8,510 bases of DNA, from assembly GCA_017553025.1 (NCBI GenBank), contig JAFZNF010000132.1, positions 1-8,510 of the forward strand. Reading direction: 5' to 3'. Both the position numbers and the translations under genes were made by a program. Below, piece by piece: positions 1 through 6,467 of the stretch (its first letter is position 1; the number at the start of each line of letters is the position of its first letter). The notes under the pieces were generated by a model. The model did no database searches. It was not told the DNA's origin and saw only the letters and a list, made by a program, of their open reading frames with translations. The stretch comes from Clostridia bacterium. GTDB lineage: Bacteria; Bacillota_A; Clostridia; UBA1381.

Positions 1-193
1 ACTCCGCATTGGCACAAACAATAAATAACTTTTCTCTTATCAGCGGAGTGAGGAATGATAAGAGATTATTTCGTGCATGTGCGCTTCGGCGCAAGCCGAA
101 AATTTCGCACGCACAATAAAATCCGCCGGATTATAACGTGATTCATCGCGTTATAATCTCCTTTCGCAAATACGGATTTGCCCGCAACAATTC
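1..193. repeat. Palindrome-dense non-coding region downstream of rpsF
   Basis: No convincing gene is visible here. The stretch is packed with inverted repeats. TCTCTTATCA at 33-42 pairs with 56-65. ACTCCGC at 1-7 pairs with GCGGAGT at 43-49, which lies inside the loop of the previous hairpin, so the two folds exclude each other. TTCGGC-GCAA-GCCGAA (85-100) competes with TGCGC-TTCG-GCGCA (80-93). AATCCG-C-CGGATT occupies 120-132. GATTATAACG (129-138) pairs with 149-158, and the stem continues inward to about 13 pairs. AAATCCG (119-125) pairs with 173-179, enclosing it. GCAAAT-ACGG-ATTTGC occupies 166-181. No clear T-tract follows any stem on either strand, so these are not ordinary terminators. 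The density suggests a palindromic dispersed element or a structured RNA; which one cannot be told from a single copy. Confidence 0.6.
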
Positions 194-496
194 TTACTTG
201 TCTTCCTTGCGAATGATAATGGTTCTCAAAATGCCGTCGGTAATTCTGTACTGTCTGTCAAGCTCCTTCGGGAAATCTCCGTCAGAAGTGAAGTCAACAA
301 GAACATAGTATCCTTCCGTTTTATCATCGATTTCGTAAGCAAATCTTCTTTTGCCCCACTCGTCAACAGACTCAACAGTGCCGTTTTTAGCAATCAAACC
401 TGTAAATTTTTCTACAAGTGATTTTACGGCGTCCTCTTCCAAAGACGAGTCAACGATAAAAATTGTTTCATAGCTGTAAATCAGTTTTTCAGCCAT
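194..496 (-). CDS. rpsF: 30S ribosomal protein S6
   Basis: This 100-residue protein is S6, which sits on the 30S platform and binds 16S rRNA as a heterodimer with S18. The whole chain matches the family. The first strand is YETIFIV (8-14), the central block WGKRRFAYEI carries the conserved basic patch, and the C-terminal signature ELDRQYRITDGILRTIIIR includes the RITDxxLR core. The length is normal for Gram-positive S6. The start is the ATG at 496, because AGGAGG lies 8 nt upstream (505-510). A longer reading from a GTG at 505 would start inside that ribosome binding site. A consensus promoter and a hairpin leader precede it. In most Firmicutes ssb and rpsR follow rpsF, but the 193 nt visible downstream contain no recognisable ssb. 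Confidence 0.97.
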   Translation of the reverse strand: MAEKLIYSYETIFIVDSSLEEDAVKSLVEKFTGLIAKNGTVESVDEWGKRRFAYEIDDKTEGYYVLVDFTSDGDFPKELDRQYRITDGILRTIIIRKEDK

Positions 497-568
497 CTTT
501 CGCACCTCCTTATGGACTTATGTCCCAAGATGAAATCCTCTTGGGCAAGGATATTGCTTTTAAAAAGC
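497..568 (-). promoter_or_regulatory. rpsF 5' leader with hairpin, possible autoregulatory site
   Basis: The predicted start point near 568 gives a leader of about 70 nt. It holds a perfect 7-bp stem with an 8-nt loop (CCCAAGA at 524-530 with TCTTGGG at 539-545) and then a small GGAC-ATAA-GTCC hairpin just ahead of the ribosome binding site. In several bacteria rpsF mRNA leaders bind the S6:S18 complex, with a conserved CCG bulge reported for that motif. I do not find a CCG in this leader, so that assignment is only a possibility. Confidence 0.4.
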
Positions 569-574
569 CATAAC

Positions 575-603
575 ATTATATACCAATTCCTTTTTTATGT
601 CAA
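575..603 (-). promoter_or_regulatory. rpsF promoter, consensus sigma-A type
   Basis: On the minus strand a perfect TTGACA (598-603) is followed by a 17-bp spacer and a perfect TATAAT (575-580). The -35 box overlaps the stop codon of the upstream XRE gene (600-602). rpsF therefore has its own very strong promoter despite the tight packing. Confidence 0.9.
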
Positions 604-920
604 GGTTTTTTCAAATATTCTTTTCTTTTAATTAGAAAGCCGTAAAATTTCTCGAGTTCGTGTCTGCCCAAAGGGTTAAGAGCCGATACATCAAAAGAAA
701 CGGTATCAGGCGAAGAAAGTTTTTTGTTTTCGGAATCAAAATAACCCTTTTCAAAATCAAACAGTCTTTGATATTCGCGCAGATATAAAGGCGAAGGCAC
801 AGATTTTCCGCTTTCCCAGAGGCTCAAAGTGGCGCGCGAAACACCGAGTTTTTCAGAAAGCGTTTTTTGAGAAATTTTATGCGAAATTCTCGCATTTTTC
901 AGTTTTTCTGCAAGATGCAT
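600..920 (-). CDS. XRE/Cro-CI family helix-turn-helix regulator
   Basis: This is a 106-residue DNA-binding protein. Residues 3-58 form a classic HTH_3 domain. SQKTLSEKLG (17-26) is the scaffold helix and SRATLSLWES (29-38) the recognition helix, followed by GKSVPS. After an acidic/serine linker (60-78), the C-terminal helix runs from about 80 (ALNPLGRHELEKFYGFLI), a short motif also seen at the C-termini of other clostridial XRE regulators. There is no effector-binding or peptidase domain. The ATG at 920 is chosen because AGGAGG precedes it by 9 nt; the longer TTG start at 941 overlaps that site. The gene has its own promoter and diverges from htrA across about 200 nt. It could regulate htrA or itself, but the target is not known. 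Confidence 0.85.
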   Translation of the reverse strand: MHLAEKLKNARISHKISQKTLSEKLGVSRATLSLWESGKSVPSPLYLREYQRLFDFEKGYFDSENKKLSSPDTVSFDVSALNPLGRHELEKFYGFLIKRKEYLKKP

Positions 921-949
921 AGCTTTTGCCCTCCTTTTCAAGTAATATA

Positions 950-977
950 ATTATAGTATTTTCTGCAAAAAAGTCAA
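950..977 (-). promoter_or_regulatory. Promoter of the XRE regulator gene
   Basis: On the minus strand TTGACT (972-977), a 16-bp spacer and a perfect TATAAT (950-955) give a start point about 25 nt ahead of the chosen ATG, which suits the short leader carrying the ribosome binding site. Confidence 0.75.
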
Positions 978-981
978 TCTA

Positions 982-1009
982 TTAACAAAAATTTCATATT
1001 TTTTATAAA
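982..1009 (+). promoter_or_regulatory. Candidate htrA promoter
   Basis: TTAACA (982-987), a 16-bp spacer and TATAAA (1004-1009) each match five of six consensus bases. The start point would be near 1016, leaving a leader of about 110 nt that contains the palindrome at 1031-1047. The DNA here is very A/T-rich, so a chance match is possible. Confidence 0.45.
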
Positions 1010-1030
1010 AAACTTTCATTTTTTATTCAT

Positions 1031-1047
1031 ACTATTTTAAAAATAGT
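1031..1047. promoter_or_regulatory. Perfect 17-bp palindrome, candidate operator for htrA
   Basis: ACTATTTT (1031-1038), a central A, and AAAATAGT (1040-1047) form a perfect dyad. Beyond one mismatched pair the outer CA/TG (1028-1029 and 1049-1050) also match. The site lies between the divergent XRE regulator and htrA, just past the candidate htrA start point, where a bound repressor would block transcription. Recognition by the neighbouring XRE protein is an inference. Confidence 0.45.
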
Positions 1048-1126
1048 GTGTTAATATGTAGGCATAAAGAATAAAAATGCAGACAAAATATCAATATAAA
1101 ACTGCAAATGAGAAAGGAAGACATTT

Positions 1127-2326
1127 ATGAAAAAATATCCTTACACAGATTCAACCGAACTTATAGAATATATACCGAAAGTTAAAAAGCACAGGCTTAA
1201 AAAGCTGGCTCCCTATCTTTTGTGTGCGTTTTTAGCAAGCGCTGTAACGGCAGGAGCGGTAGGAGCAGGCGGATATTATTATCTAAAACCGCTTATAAAA
1301 ACTCAGCAGGTATCCTATACCGCGCCGTCGGGAAATATCGGGGACGGTGCGAGTACCGTGCTTTTTACAAACGGGAAGAGGACGCTGTCCGTCAGCGAAA
1401 TTGCAAAACAGGTAGGTCCCTCCTGCGTGGGAGTTATAAACAAAGCCAAACTTCAGCCTCAGCGCTATTATGACCCGTTCAGCGGAAGGTATTATTACTA
1501 TCAGACGAGCGAAGAGCTTGTCCAGCAGGGCTCAGGCTCGGGAATTATAATAAGCGAAGACGGATATATCGTAACAAATCAGCACGTTATTGCAGATGCA
1601 AGCGAAATAACGATAATATTAAATACTGGCGATGAATATGTGGCTACAGTAGTGGGCGCAGATTCAAAATCAGACCTTGCGGTTCTGAAAATAAACGCAT
1701 CGGGTCTTACGGCAGCTGTGCTGGGAGATTCAAGTCAGGTTGAAGTAGGCGAACTTGCGGTTGCAATAGGAAATCCGTTGGGACAGGAGCTGGCAGGTAC
1801 CGTTACGGCAGGCGTTATAAGCGCAGTAAACAGAAAAATGACGGTAGATAACAGAAGCTATAATCTTTTGCAGACAGATGCCGCAATAAACCCCGGAAAT
1901 TCAGGCGGAGCGCTTGTAAATCAATACGGAGAGGTCATAGGAATTAACTCTATTAAGATGTCGGAAACGGGAGTCGAGGGAATAGGATTTGCAATAGCCA
2001 TTTCCGAAGCAAAACCGATTATAGACGACCTTATGAACGAGGGATATGTTTCGGGAAGAAGCCTGATAGGAGTGACTATAACCGAATCCAAGAACGGACT
2101 GACCGTGTATTCGGTATCGCAGGGAAGCGGAGCAGAAAAGGCAGGAATAAAGCAGGGCGACCTTATTGTAAAGGCAGACGGACAGGTGGTAACAACAGGA
2201 GATGCCTTAAACAAGGTCAGGGATGCAAAAAAACCAGGTGAATATATAACTTTAACCGTAATACGAAACGGCGAGCTTACAGATGTAAAAGTTCAGCTTA
2301 CGGAAGATAAACCGAAAAACAAATAA
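1127..2326 (+). CDS. htrA: Membrane-anchored HtrA/DegP-type serine protease with one PDZ domain
   Basis: This 399-residue protein is predicted to degrade or refold misfolded proteins outside the membrane. A basic cytoplasmic stretch (17-27) precedes one transmembrane segment (about 28-52), which anchors the protease. The trypsin-like domain spans about 85-300, with the catalytic triad H153 (TNQHV), D183 (SKSDLAV) and S259 (GNSGG). The substrate-pocket region IGNPLG is at 214-219. A single PDZ domain occupies about 312-392, with SLIGV near its start. The overall plan (N-terminal anchor, protease, one PDZ) is that of Gram-positive HtrA/HtrB. A tyrosine-rich insert (RYYDPFSGRYYYY, 113-125) sits in the N-terminal part of the protease domain. 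AAAGGAAG precedes the ATG. The gene diverges from the XRE regulator and ends in a strong terminator. Confidence 0.95.
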   Translation: MKKYPYTDSTELIEYIPKVKKHRLKKLAPYLLCAFLASAVTAGAVGAGGYYYLKPLIKTQQVSYTAPSGNIGDGASTVLFTNGKRTLSVSEIAKQVGPSCVGVINKAKLQPQRYYDPFSGRYYYYQTSEELVQQGSGSGIIISEDGYIVTNQHVIADASEITIILNTGDEYVATVVGADSKSDLAVLKINASGLTAAVLGDSSQVEVGELAVAIGNPLGQELAGTVTAGVISAVNRKMTVDNRSYNLLQTDAAINPGNSGGALVNQYGEVIGINSIKMSETGVEGIGFAIAISEAKPIIDDLMNEGYVSGRSLIGVTITESKNGLTVYSVSQGSGAEKAGIKQGDLIVKADGQVVTTGDALNKVRDAKKPGEYITLTVIRNGELTDVKVQLTEDKPKNK

Positions 2327-2358
2327 AAAAACTGACTGCCAAAGCAGTCAGTTTTTTT
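2325..2358. terminator. Bidirectional intrinsic terminator between htrA and the stalk-protein gene
   Basis: ACTGACTGC (2331-2339), a 4-nt CAAA loop and GCAGTCAGT (2344-2352) are flanked by an A-run before and a T-run after. The structure therefore works in both directions. It serves htrA (stop 2324-2326) and the convergent gene whose stop codon begins 3 nt beyond it. Confidence 0.93.
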
Positions 2359-2361
2359 GAC

Positions 2362-3369
2362 TTATTTTACGGTGATTTCGCTTGTGTCGATAAACAGCTC
2401 ATTATATTTTGATAAACTGTATGAGGTATCGCCGGACATCAAAATAATCTCATTATCATAACCCACCTCGGAGATGCCGTCGGAAAGAGAAAAGGCACCG
2501 CCGTTATCGGAAAGGGCTGAGAATTTAAGTTTTAAAACAGTTCCGTCCTCTGCGGGCGAGTGCGGGGACTCGGGAGAGAAAATATAGACAACTTTTGTGC
2601 CGTTTTCATAAAAAGCGCCGTTGTCTGCCGAAAGCGTCGGCGAAACTTCTCCCTCGTCGGAGATGCAGGCGAAACCGTCATATGCAAAGTTTTCGGTATC
2701 GTATAAAACGGTGGTTACAAATCCTGAAAAAACGGCGTCTTCGCCTTCTTTGTCAAGGCCTGAAATGCGTACATAAACGTCGACCTCATCGCCCGCCTTG
2801 ATATCCTTTGCGTCGCAGAAAAGGCTGATTTTGGGCAGATTTTCGGACAAAGCCTGTGTAAGACCTATATTTTCATTATTTTCGCCGACAGCTTTTTTTA
2901 CAGTTCTCTGAGCCTGAACGGTGGTTATATCGGCAGTGCCGTTTTCGTCCCAGGACACTTTTGCGCCCAGATTTTCTGCAATAATGCGGATTGGGAGCAT
3001 TGTGCGGTCATTTAAAATAATCGGACTGACGTCGGAAACAACCGTTTCCAAGTCTGCGTGAATTACGCTGGTAAAGGTGTAAACACTGATTTCGGGACTA
3101 TCAATTGTAAGGATAATTACTTTAATGTTGTCAGAAGATGTTACGGTAACTGTACGCGCCTCCCCGTCCCAGGAAACGCTTGCACCCATATACTCAAGTA
3201 CGCGTCTGATAGGCACATAAGTGCGGTCATTTAAAATTACAGGTTTCGGCTCTTCGCGGAAATTGACAGTTCTGCCGTCTACCTTTACGGCAATATCTGA
3301 GGCAGACACATTTAGTACAGCAAAAAGCATCGCCGACAAAACAATTAAAAAAGACACAAATTTTTTCAT
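2362..3369 (-). CDS. Secreted protein with tandem copper-amine-oxidase-N stalk repeats and a cohesin-like C-terminal domain
   Basis: This is a 335-residue exported protein. Residues 1-23 are a signal peptide (MKKF, hydrophobic core, cleavage expected after VSA). Two 'copper amine oxidase N-terminal-like' repeats follow. Their matching cores are PVILNDRTYVPIRRVLEYMG then VSWD (43-68) and PIILNDRTMLPIRIIAENLG then VSWD (116-141). Despite the name this domain does not imply oxidase activity and is common on clostridial surface proteins. After a linker (150-178), residues 178-315 look like a cohesin/carbohydrate-binding beta-sandwich: IKAGDEVDVYVRISG, then VFSGFVTTVLYDTENFAYDG, then GTVLKLKFSA. 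I see no LPXTG, SLH or dockerin signal, so how it is retained is unclear. The start at 3369 has AAGGAG 6 nt upstream. The cohesin call rests on pattern only. Confidence 0.8.
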   Translation of the reverse strand: MKKFVSFLIVLSAMLFAVLNVSASDIAVKVDGRTVNFREEPKPVILNDRTYVPIRRVLEYMGASVSWDGEARTVTVTSSDNIKVIILTIDSPEISVYTFTSVIHADLETVVSDVSPIILNDRTMLPIRIIAENLGAKVSWDENGTADITTVQAQRTVKKAVGENNENIGLTQALSENLPKISLFCDAKDIKAGDEVDVYVRISGLDKEGEDAVFSGFVTTVLYDTENFAYDGFACISDEGEVSPTLSADNGAFYENGTKVVYIFSPESPHSPAEDGTVLKLKFSALSDNGGAFSLSDGISEVGYDNEIILMSGDTSYSLSKYNELFIDTSEITVK

Positions 3370-3398
3370 AATAAACTCCTTAGAAGGTATTTTAGACA

Positions 3399-3427
3399 AT
3401 TTTATCATACTTTTTTAAAAATCACAA
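3399..3427 (-). promoter_or_regulatory. Promoter of the stalk-protein gene
   Basis: On the minus strand TTGTGA (3422-3427), a 17-bp spacer and TAAAAT (3399-3404) with an upstream TG (extended -10) precede the gene by about 30 nt. Confidence 0.65.
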
Positions 3428-3480
3428 GAAATTTTATAAAATTTTAATAAAAATGACTGGTAAAAAACAAAAAAATATTG

Positions 3481-3486
3481 TATAAT
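3481..3486 (+). promoter_or_regulatory. -10 box of the cdaA-cdaR-hslO operon promoter
   Basis: A perfect TATAAT lies 31 nt ahead of the cdaA start. The matching -35 position (about 3458-3463, TGGTAA) is a poor match, so the promoter may be weak or need an activator. No other promoter is evident before cdaR or hslO. Confidence 0.6.
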
Positions 3487-3517
3487 GAAAAGGTAGACAA
3501 AGCGGAAAGGAAGGGTT

Positions 3518-4348
3518 ATGAATATGACATCGGCATTGATTTACCTCAAGAGCTTTTTTCAGGTTTTAAAGCTCACCGATTTGATAGATATTCTGCTGAT
3601 TGCCTTTATTGTTTATCAGCTTTTGAAACTTATCAAAGAAACGCGCGCTATGCAGCTCGTAAAGGGCATTTTAATTTTGTTTTTGGCGCTTGAAATAAGC
3701 TCGTGGTTTCATCTAAACACATTAAACTATCTTCTGCGCAGCGCAATGCAGGTAGGAATGTTTGCCGTTGTGGTTATATTTCAGCCCGAGCTTAGAAGTC
3801 TTTTGGAAAAAATGGGACGTACAAAGGTAGGCAGAATTATAAATATTGCAACAGGCACATCGAACAATCAGGAATATGCCATAAGGGAAATAGTAAGGGC
3901 AGTGCTGAACCTGTCCGAAACAAAAACGGGAGCACTGATAGTAATAGAGCGCGAAACAAAGCTCGGAGATGTAATAGGTACGGGAACTTTAATAGATGCA
4001 GAGGTAAGCTCCGCGCTTTTGGAAAACCTTTTTGTGCCTAAAACACCCCTGCACGACGGAGCGGTTATAATAAGGGGCGACAGAATACATACAGCAGGCT
4101 GTTTTTTGCCGCTCACGTCAAACGAACATCTTTCGAGGGAGCTTGGCACACGCCACCGCGCAGCGCTCGGAATTTCCGAGGCGTCTGATGCGCTTGTAAT
4201 TGTTGTAAGCGAGGAGACGGGAAAAATCTCAATAGCAGTAAACGGAACGCTTGCGCGCAGCTTGAATAAAGAATCGCTTACAGCAGCGCTCAGAAAGGCT
4301 TTTTCGGCAGACGCAGGAAAAAGCAAATCCCGAAAAAATGAGGACTGA
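3518..4348 (+). CDS. cdaA: Membrane diadenylate cyclase (c-di-AMP synthase) CdaA
   Basis: This 276-residue enzyme condenses two ATP into cyclic di-AMP, the second messenger controlling potassium, osmolyte and cell-wall homeostasis in Firmicutes. Three N-terminal membrane helices (about 20-38, 47-62, 73-90) match the CdaA/DacA class. The DAC catalytic domain follows: the turn GTGTL (154-158), the DGA motif in LHDGAVI (180-182) and the RHR motif in GTRHRAA (212-214). All signature residues are intact and the length is typical. A basic/charged tail (265-276) ends the protein. AAAGGAAGGG lies just ahead of the ATG; a second in-frame ATG two codons later is too close to exclude. The gene overlaps the upstream end of the cdaR reading frame, consistent with translational coupling. 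Confidence 0.97.
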   Translation: MNMTSALIYLKSFFQVLKLTDLIDILLIAFIVYQLLKLIKETRAMQLVKGILILFLALEISSWFHLNTLNYLLRSAMQVGMFAVVVIFQPELRSLLEKMGRTKVGRIINIATGTSNNQEYAIREIVRAVLNLSETKTGALIVIERETKLGDVIGTGTLIDAEVSSALLENLFVPKTPLHDGAVIIRGDRIHTAGCFLPLTSNEHLSRELGTRHRAALGISEASDALVIVVSEETGKISIAVNGTLARSLNKESLTAALRKAFSADAGKSKSRKNED

Positions 4349-4352
4349 AAAA

Positions 4353-5537
4353 ATGAAAGTAATAAAAAACAGCAAACTGCTTTTGAAAATTTTATCAGGA
4401 CTGATAGCGGTAGTACTTTGGTTTGCGATAACCTATACCGAAGACCCTGCTATAAGCCAGACGCTTACAGGCGTAGACCTTGAAATCAAAGGCGAGGATA
4501 TTTTAAATGCAAACGGATTTGCTATAGTAAATAAAGACGATTTGCCTGCAATAAACGTAGTTATACGAGGAAGCCGCAGCAATGTAATTTCGGCGCTTGA
4601 CGAGATTTATGCATCGGCAGATGTTTCGTCTGTAAGAAAATCGGGAACAAGCGTGCTTTCGGTTTCCTATTCGTATCCTACAGGCAGAGTCGTGCTTGAA
4701 AGGGCGAAGGTAAGGGAGATATCTATTGAAACAGAGGCGCTTGTTTCGAGGGAAATCCCCGTCAAAATTGAAGTAATAAACCGGGATAAAAATAGTGGCA
4801 TTATTGTAAACGCTGTTTCAAAGGCGGAAACGGTAACCGTTTCGGGCGCAGAAAGCGACATTTATAAAATTTCCTATGCTAAGGTAAAGATTGACGCGTC
4901 AAAGATTTCCAAAACAAGCACACAGGAAAGCCTATACGGACTTTATACTGAAAAAGGCGAACTTGTTTCAGAAAAAAATATAGTAAGCAAAAGCCGTGAT
5001 ACAGTAACGGTAGAAAGTAAAGTATATGAAAAGACGGAAATTGCGGTAAAGCTGGTGCTTGACGCAGAAAAACGCAGTGATTACGGCTTTTTGGTAAAGA
5101 GCGCGGAAAAAGAAACTGTTGAGGCAGGACTTGACGAAGGTGCCAATATAAAAGTTTTAGAGGCTGTGGTAACACAGCAAAAGGGGAAAAACACATACAC
5201 GGCAGAGCTTATAGTCCCCGAGGGCGTCTATGTTGCAGAGGAGGATATGACCTTTTCGGTAACAGGAGAAATTGCGCCAAAAGAGCTGAAAGAAATAAAT
5301 GTTTTGGTAGAGGCTGTAAATGTTCCCGAAGGGAAAACGCCCATCATAACCCCAAAGGAAAAGACAATAACGCTTAAGACGGCAGAGCCGATTTCGGAGA
5401 TAACTTTAAAAGCAACGGTAGATGTCGGAAAAATGACAGAGCCTCAAGAAACTTTGCCTGTCATAACGGAAACGGACAGCGATGCGGAAATAATCGGGAC
5501 ATACAGCGTAACGGCGCAGCTTGAAACAGGAGAATAA
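4353..5537 (+). CDS. cdaR: YbbR-repeat regulator of the diadenylate cyclase, CdaR
   Basis: This is a 394-residue membrane-tethered protein known to bind and modulate CdaA. One N-terminal transmembrane helix (about 8-28, ending LWFAITYTED) is followed by a wholly extracytoplasmic region. That region is made of about four YbbR-like beta-rich repeats, roughly 36-130, 134-225, 228-310 and 313-392. Repeat starts are marked by phrases such as REIPVKIEV, KTEIAVKLV and LKEINVLVEAV. An ATG at 4338 is in frame and overlaps cdaA, but it lacks a ribosome binding site. The ATG at 4353 has TGAGGA 8 nt upstream, inside the end of cdaA, so it is preferred, leaving a 4-nt gap after the cdaA stop. The pairing with cdaA fixes the role, since sequence conservation in YbbR proteins is low. 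Confidence 0.93.
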   Translation: MKVIKNSKLLLKILSGLIAVVLWFAITYTEDPAISQTLTGVDLEIKGEDILNANGFAIVNKDDLPAINVVIRGSRSNVISALDEIYASADVSSVRKSGTSVLSVSYSYPTGRVVLERAKVREISIETEALVSREIPVKIEVINRDKNSGIIVNAVSKAETVTVSGAESDIYKISYAKVKIDASKISKTSTQESLYGLYTEKGELVSEKNIVSKSRDTVTVESKVYEKTEIAVKLVLDAEKRSDYGFLVKSAEKETVEAGLDEGANIKVLEAVVTQQKGKNTYTAELIVPEGVYVAEEDMTFSVTGEIAPKELKEINVLVEAVNVPEGKTPIITPKEKTITLKTAEPISEITLKATVDVGKMTEPQETLPVITETDSDAEIIGTYSVTAQLETGE

Positions 5538-5538
5538 A

Positions 5539-6420
5539 ATGGCGGACATATTGGTAAGAGGACAAAGCTTAGACGGAGCAATAAAAATTTTTGTAGCGGA
5601 TACAACAGAACTTGCGGGAAAAGCACAGGAAATCCATAAAAGTCTTCCTGTAGCCACGGCGGCGCTCGGGAGAACACTCACAATAGCGGCAATTATGGGG
5701 CAAAATCTTAAAAACGATGCCGATTCCGTAACCATACAGTTTCGCGGCGACGGACCGCTCGGCGGAATAGTTGCGGTTTCGGATAATAAATCGCAGGTAA
5801 GAGGTTATGCCGTAAATCCGCTTGTTGATATTCCGCTTAATAAAAAAGGAAAACTTGATGTCGGAGGCGCTGTGGGAAAGGGTCAGCTCTGCGTGATATA
5901 CGATATGGGAATGAAAGAGCCGTATTCGGGAAGAGTACCGATAGTGACGGGAGAAATAGCGGAGGATATGACCTACTATTTCGCAAAAAGCGACCAGGTT
6001 CCGACAGCGATAGGTCTTGGCGTTTTGGTAGATACCGACTGCTCGGTAAAGACGTCAGGCGGGTATATGATACAGCTTATGCCTGATGCGACAGAAGAAA
6101 CTGCGGAAAAGATAGAAAATATTGTCAGGAACGCACCGCCTGTTACAGAAATGCTTGAAAAAGGAATGTCGGCGGAAGAGATACTGTTTTTCCTGACCGA
6201 CGGCTTTGATATGCTTGTAAATAATGAAACGGTCACGCCGTTATATAAGTGTAAATGCTCGCAAAAACGTATGCGGGACGCAGTGATTTCGATAGGAAAG
6301 GAAGAACTTGCCCGCATAATTGAAGAGGACGAAAAATGTGAGGTAGAGTGTCAGTTTTGTAACAGTAAATATACTTTTAATAAGGAAGAGCTTTTGAAAA
6401 TGTATGATTTGGCAAGATAA
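5539..6420 (+). CDS. hslO: Redox-regulated chaperone Hsp33
   Basis: This 293-residue holdase is activated by oxidation: its C-terminal zinc site forms disulfides under peroxide or bleach stress, unfolds, and exposes client-binding surface. The zinc ligands are intact as CxC (C238, C240) and CxxC (C271, C274), with an extra cysteine at 267. N-terminal family features are visible, including VRGQSLDGAIKIFVADTTEL (7-26) and GGYMIQLMPDA (174-184). The length is normal. The ATG at 5539 is chosen because AGGAG (5528-5532) is 6 nt upstream; it starts one base after the cdaR stop. A longer reading that begins inside cdaR lacks such a site. Transcription with cdaA-cdaR is strongly implied. This partner is unusual, because glmM often occupies this place. 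Confidence 0.97.
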   Translation: MADILVRGQSLDGAIKIFVADTTELAGKAQEIHKSLPVATAALGRTLTIAAIMGQNLKNDADSVTIQFRGDGPLGGIVAVSDNKSQVRGYAVNPLVDIPLNKKGKLDVGGAVGKGQLCVIYDMGMKEPYSGRVPIVTGEIAEDMTYYFAKSDQVPTAIGLGVLVDTDCSVKTSGGYMIQLMPDATEETAEKIENIVRNAPPVTEMLEKGMSAEEILFFLTDGFDMLVNNETVTPLYKCKCSQKRMRDAVISIGKEELARIIEEDEKCEVECQFCNSKYTFNKEELLKMYDLAR

Positions 6421-6445
6421 AAAGACAGCGAACAGCTGTCTTTTT
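6419..6445 (+). terminator. Intrinsic terminator of the cdaA-cdaR-hslO operon
   Basis: An 11-bp perfect stem (AAAAAGACAGC at 6419-6429 with GCTGTCTTTTT at 6435-6445) has a 5-nt loop and ends in five T. It begins within the hslO stop codon. Confidence 0.92.
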
Positions 6446-6467
6446 AAAATATCTACATTTGATATAT

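Noticed and set aside
66..146. 26-codon minus-strand frame with a ribosome-site-like AGGAG
   Set aside because: It lies wholly within palindromic DNA, resembles no family beyond its first few residues, and its start sits in the hairpin loop. It is kept only as a possible ssb remnant, not as a gene.
1..193. CRISPR array or phage attachment site
   Set aside because: The repeats are different inverted repeats, not regularly spaced identical direct repeats, and no integrase or cas gene is present.
3868..4326. 152-codon minus-strand frame opposite cdaA
   Set aside because: It is a shadow of the cdaA coding sequence, serine/threonine-rich as expected from the antisense frame, with no ribosome binding site and no family match.
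4879..5735. Minus-strand frames opposite cdaR and the start of hslO
   Set aside because: They are antisense shadows of two convincing genes with conserved domains on the plus strand.
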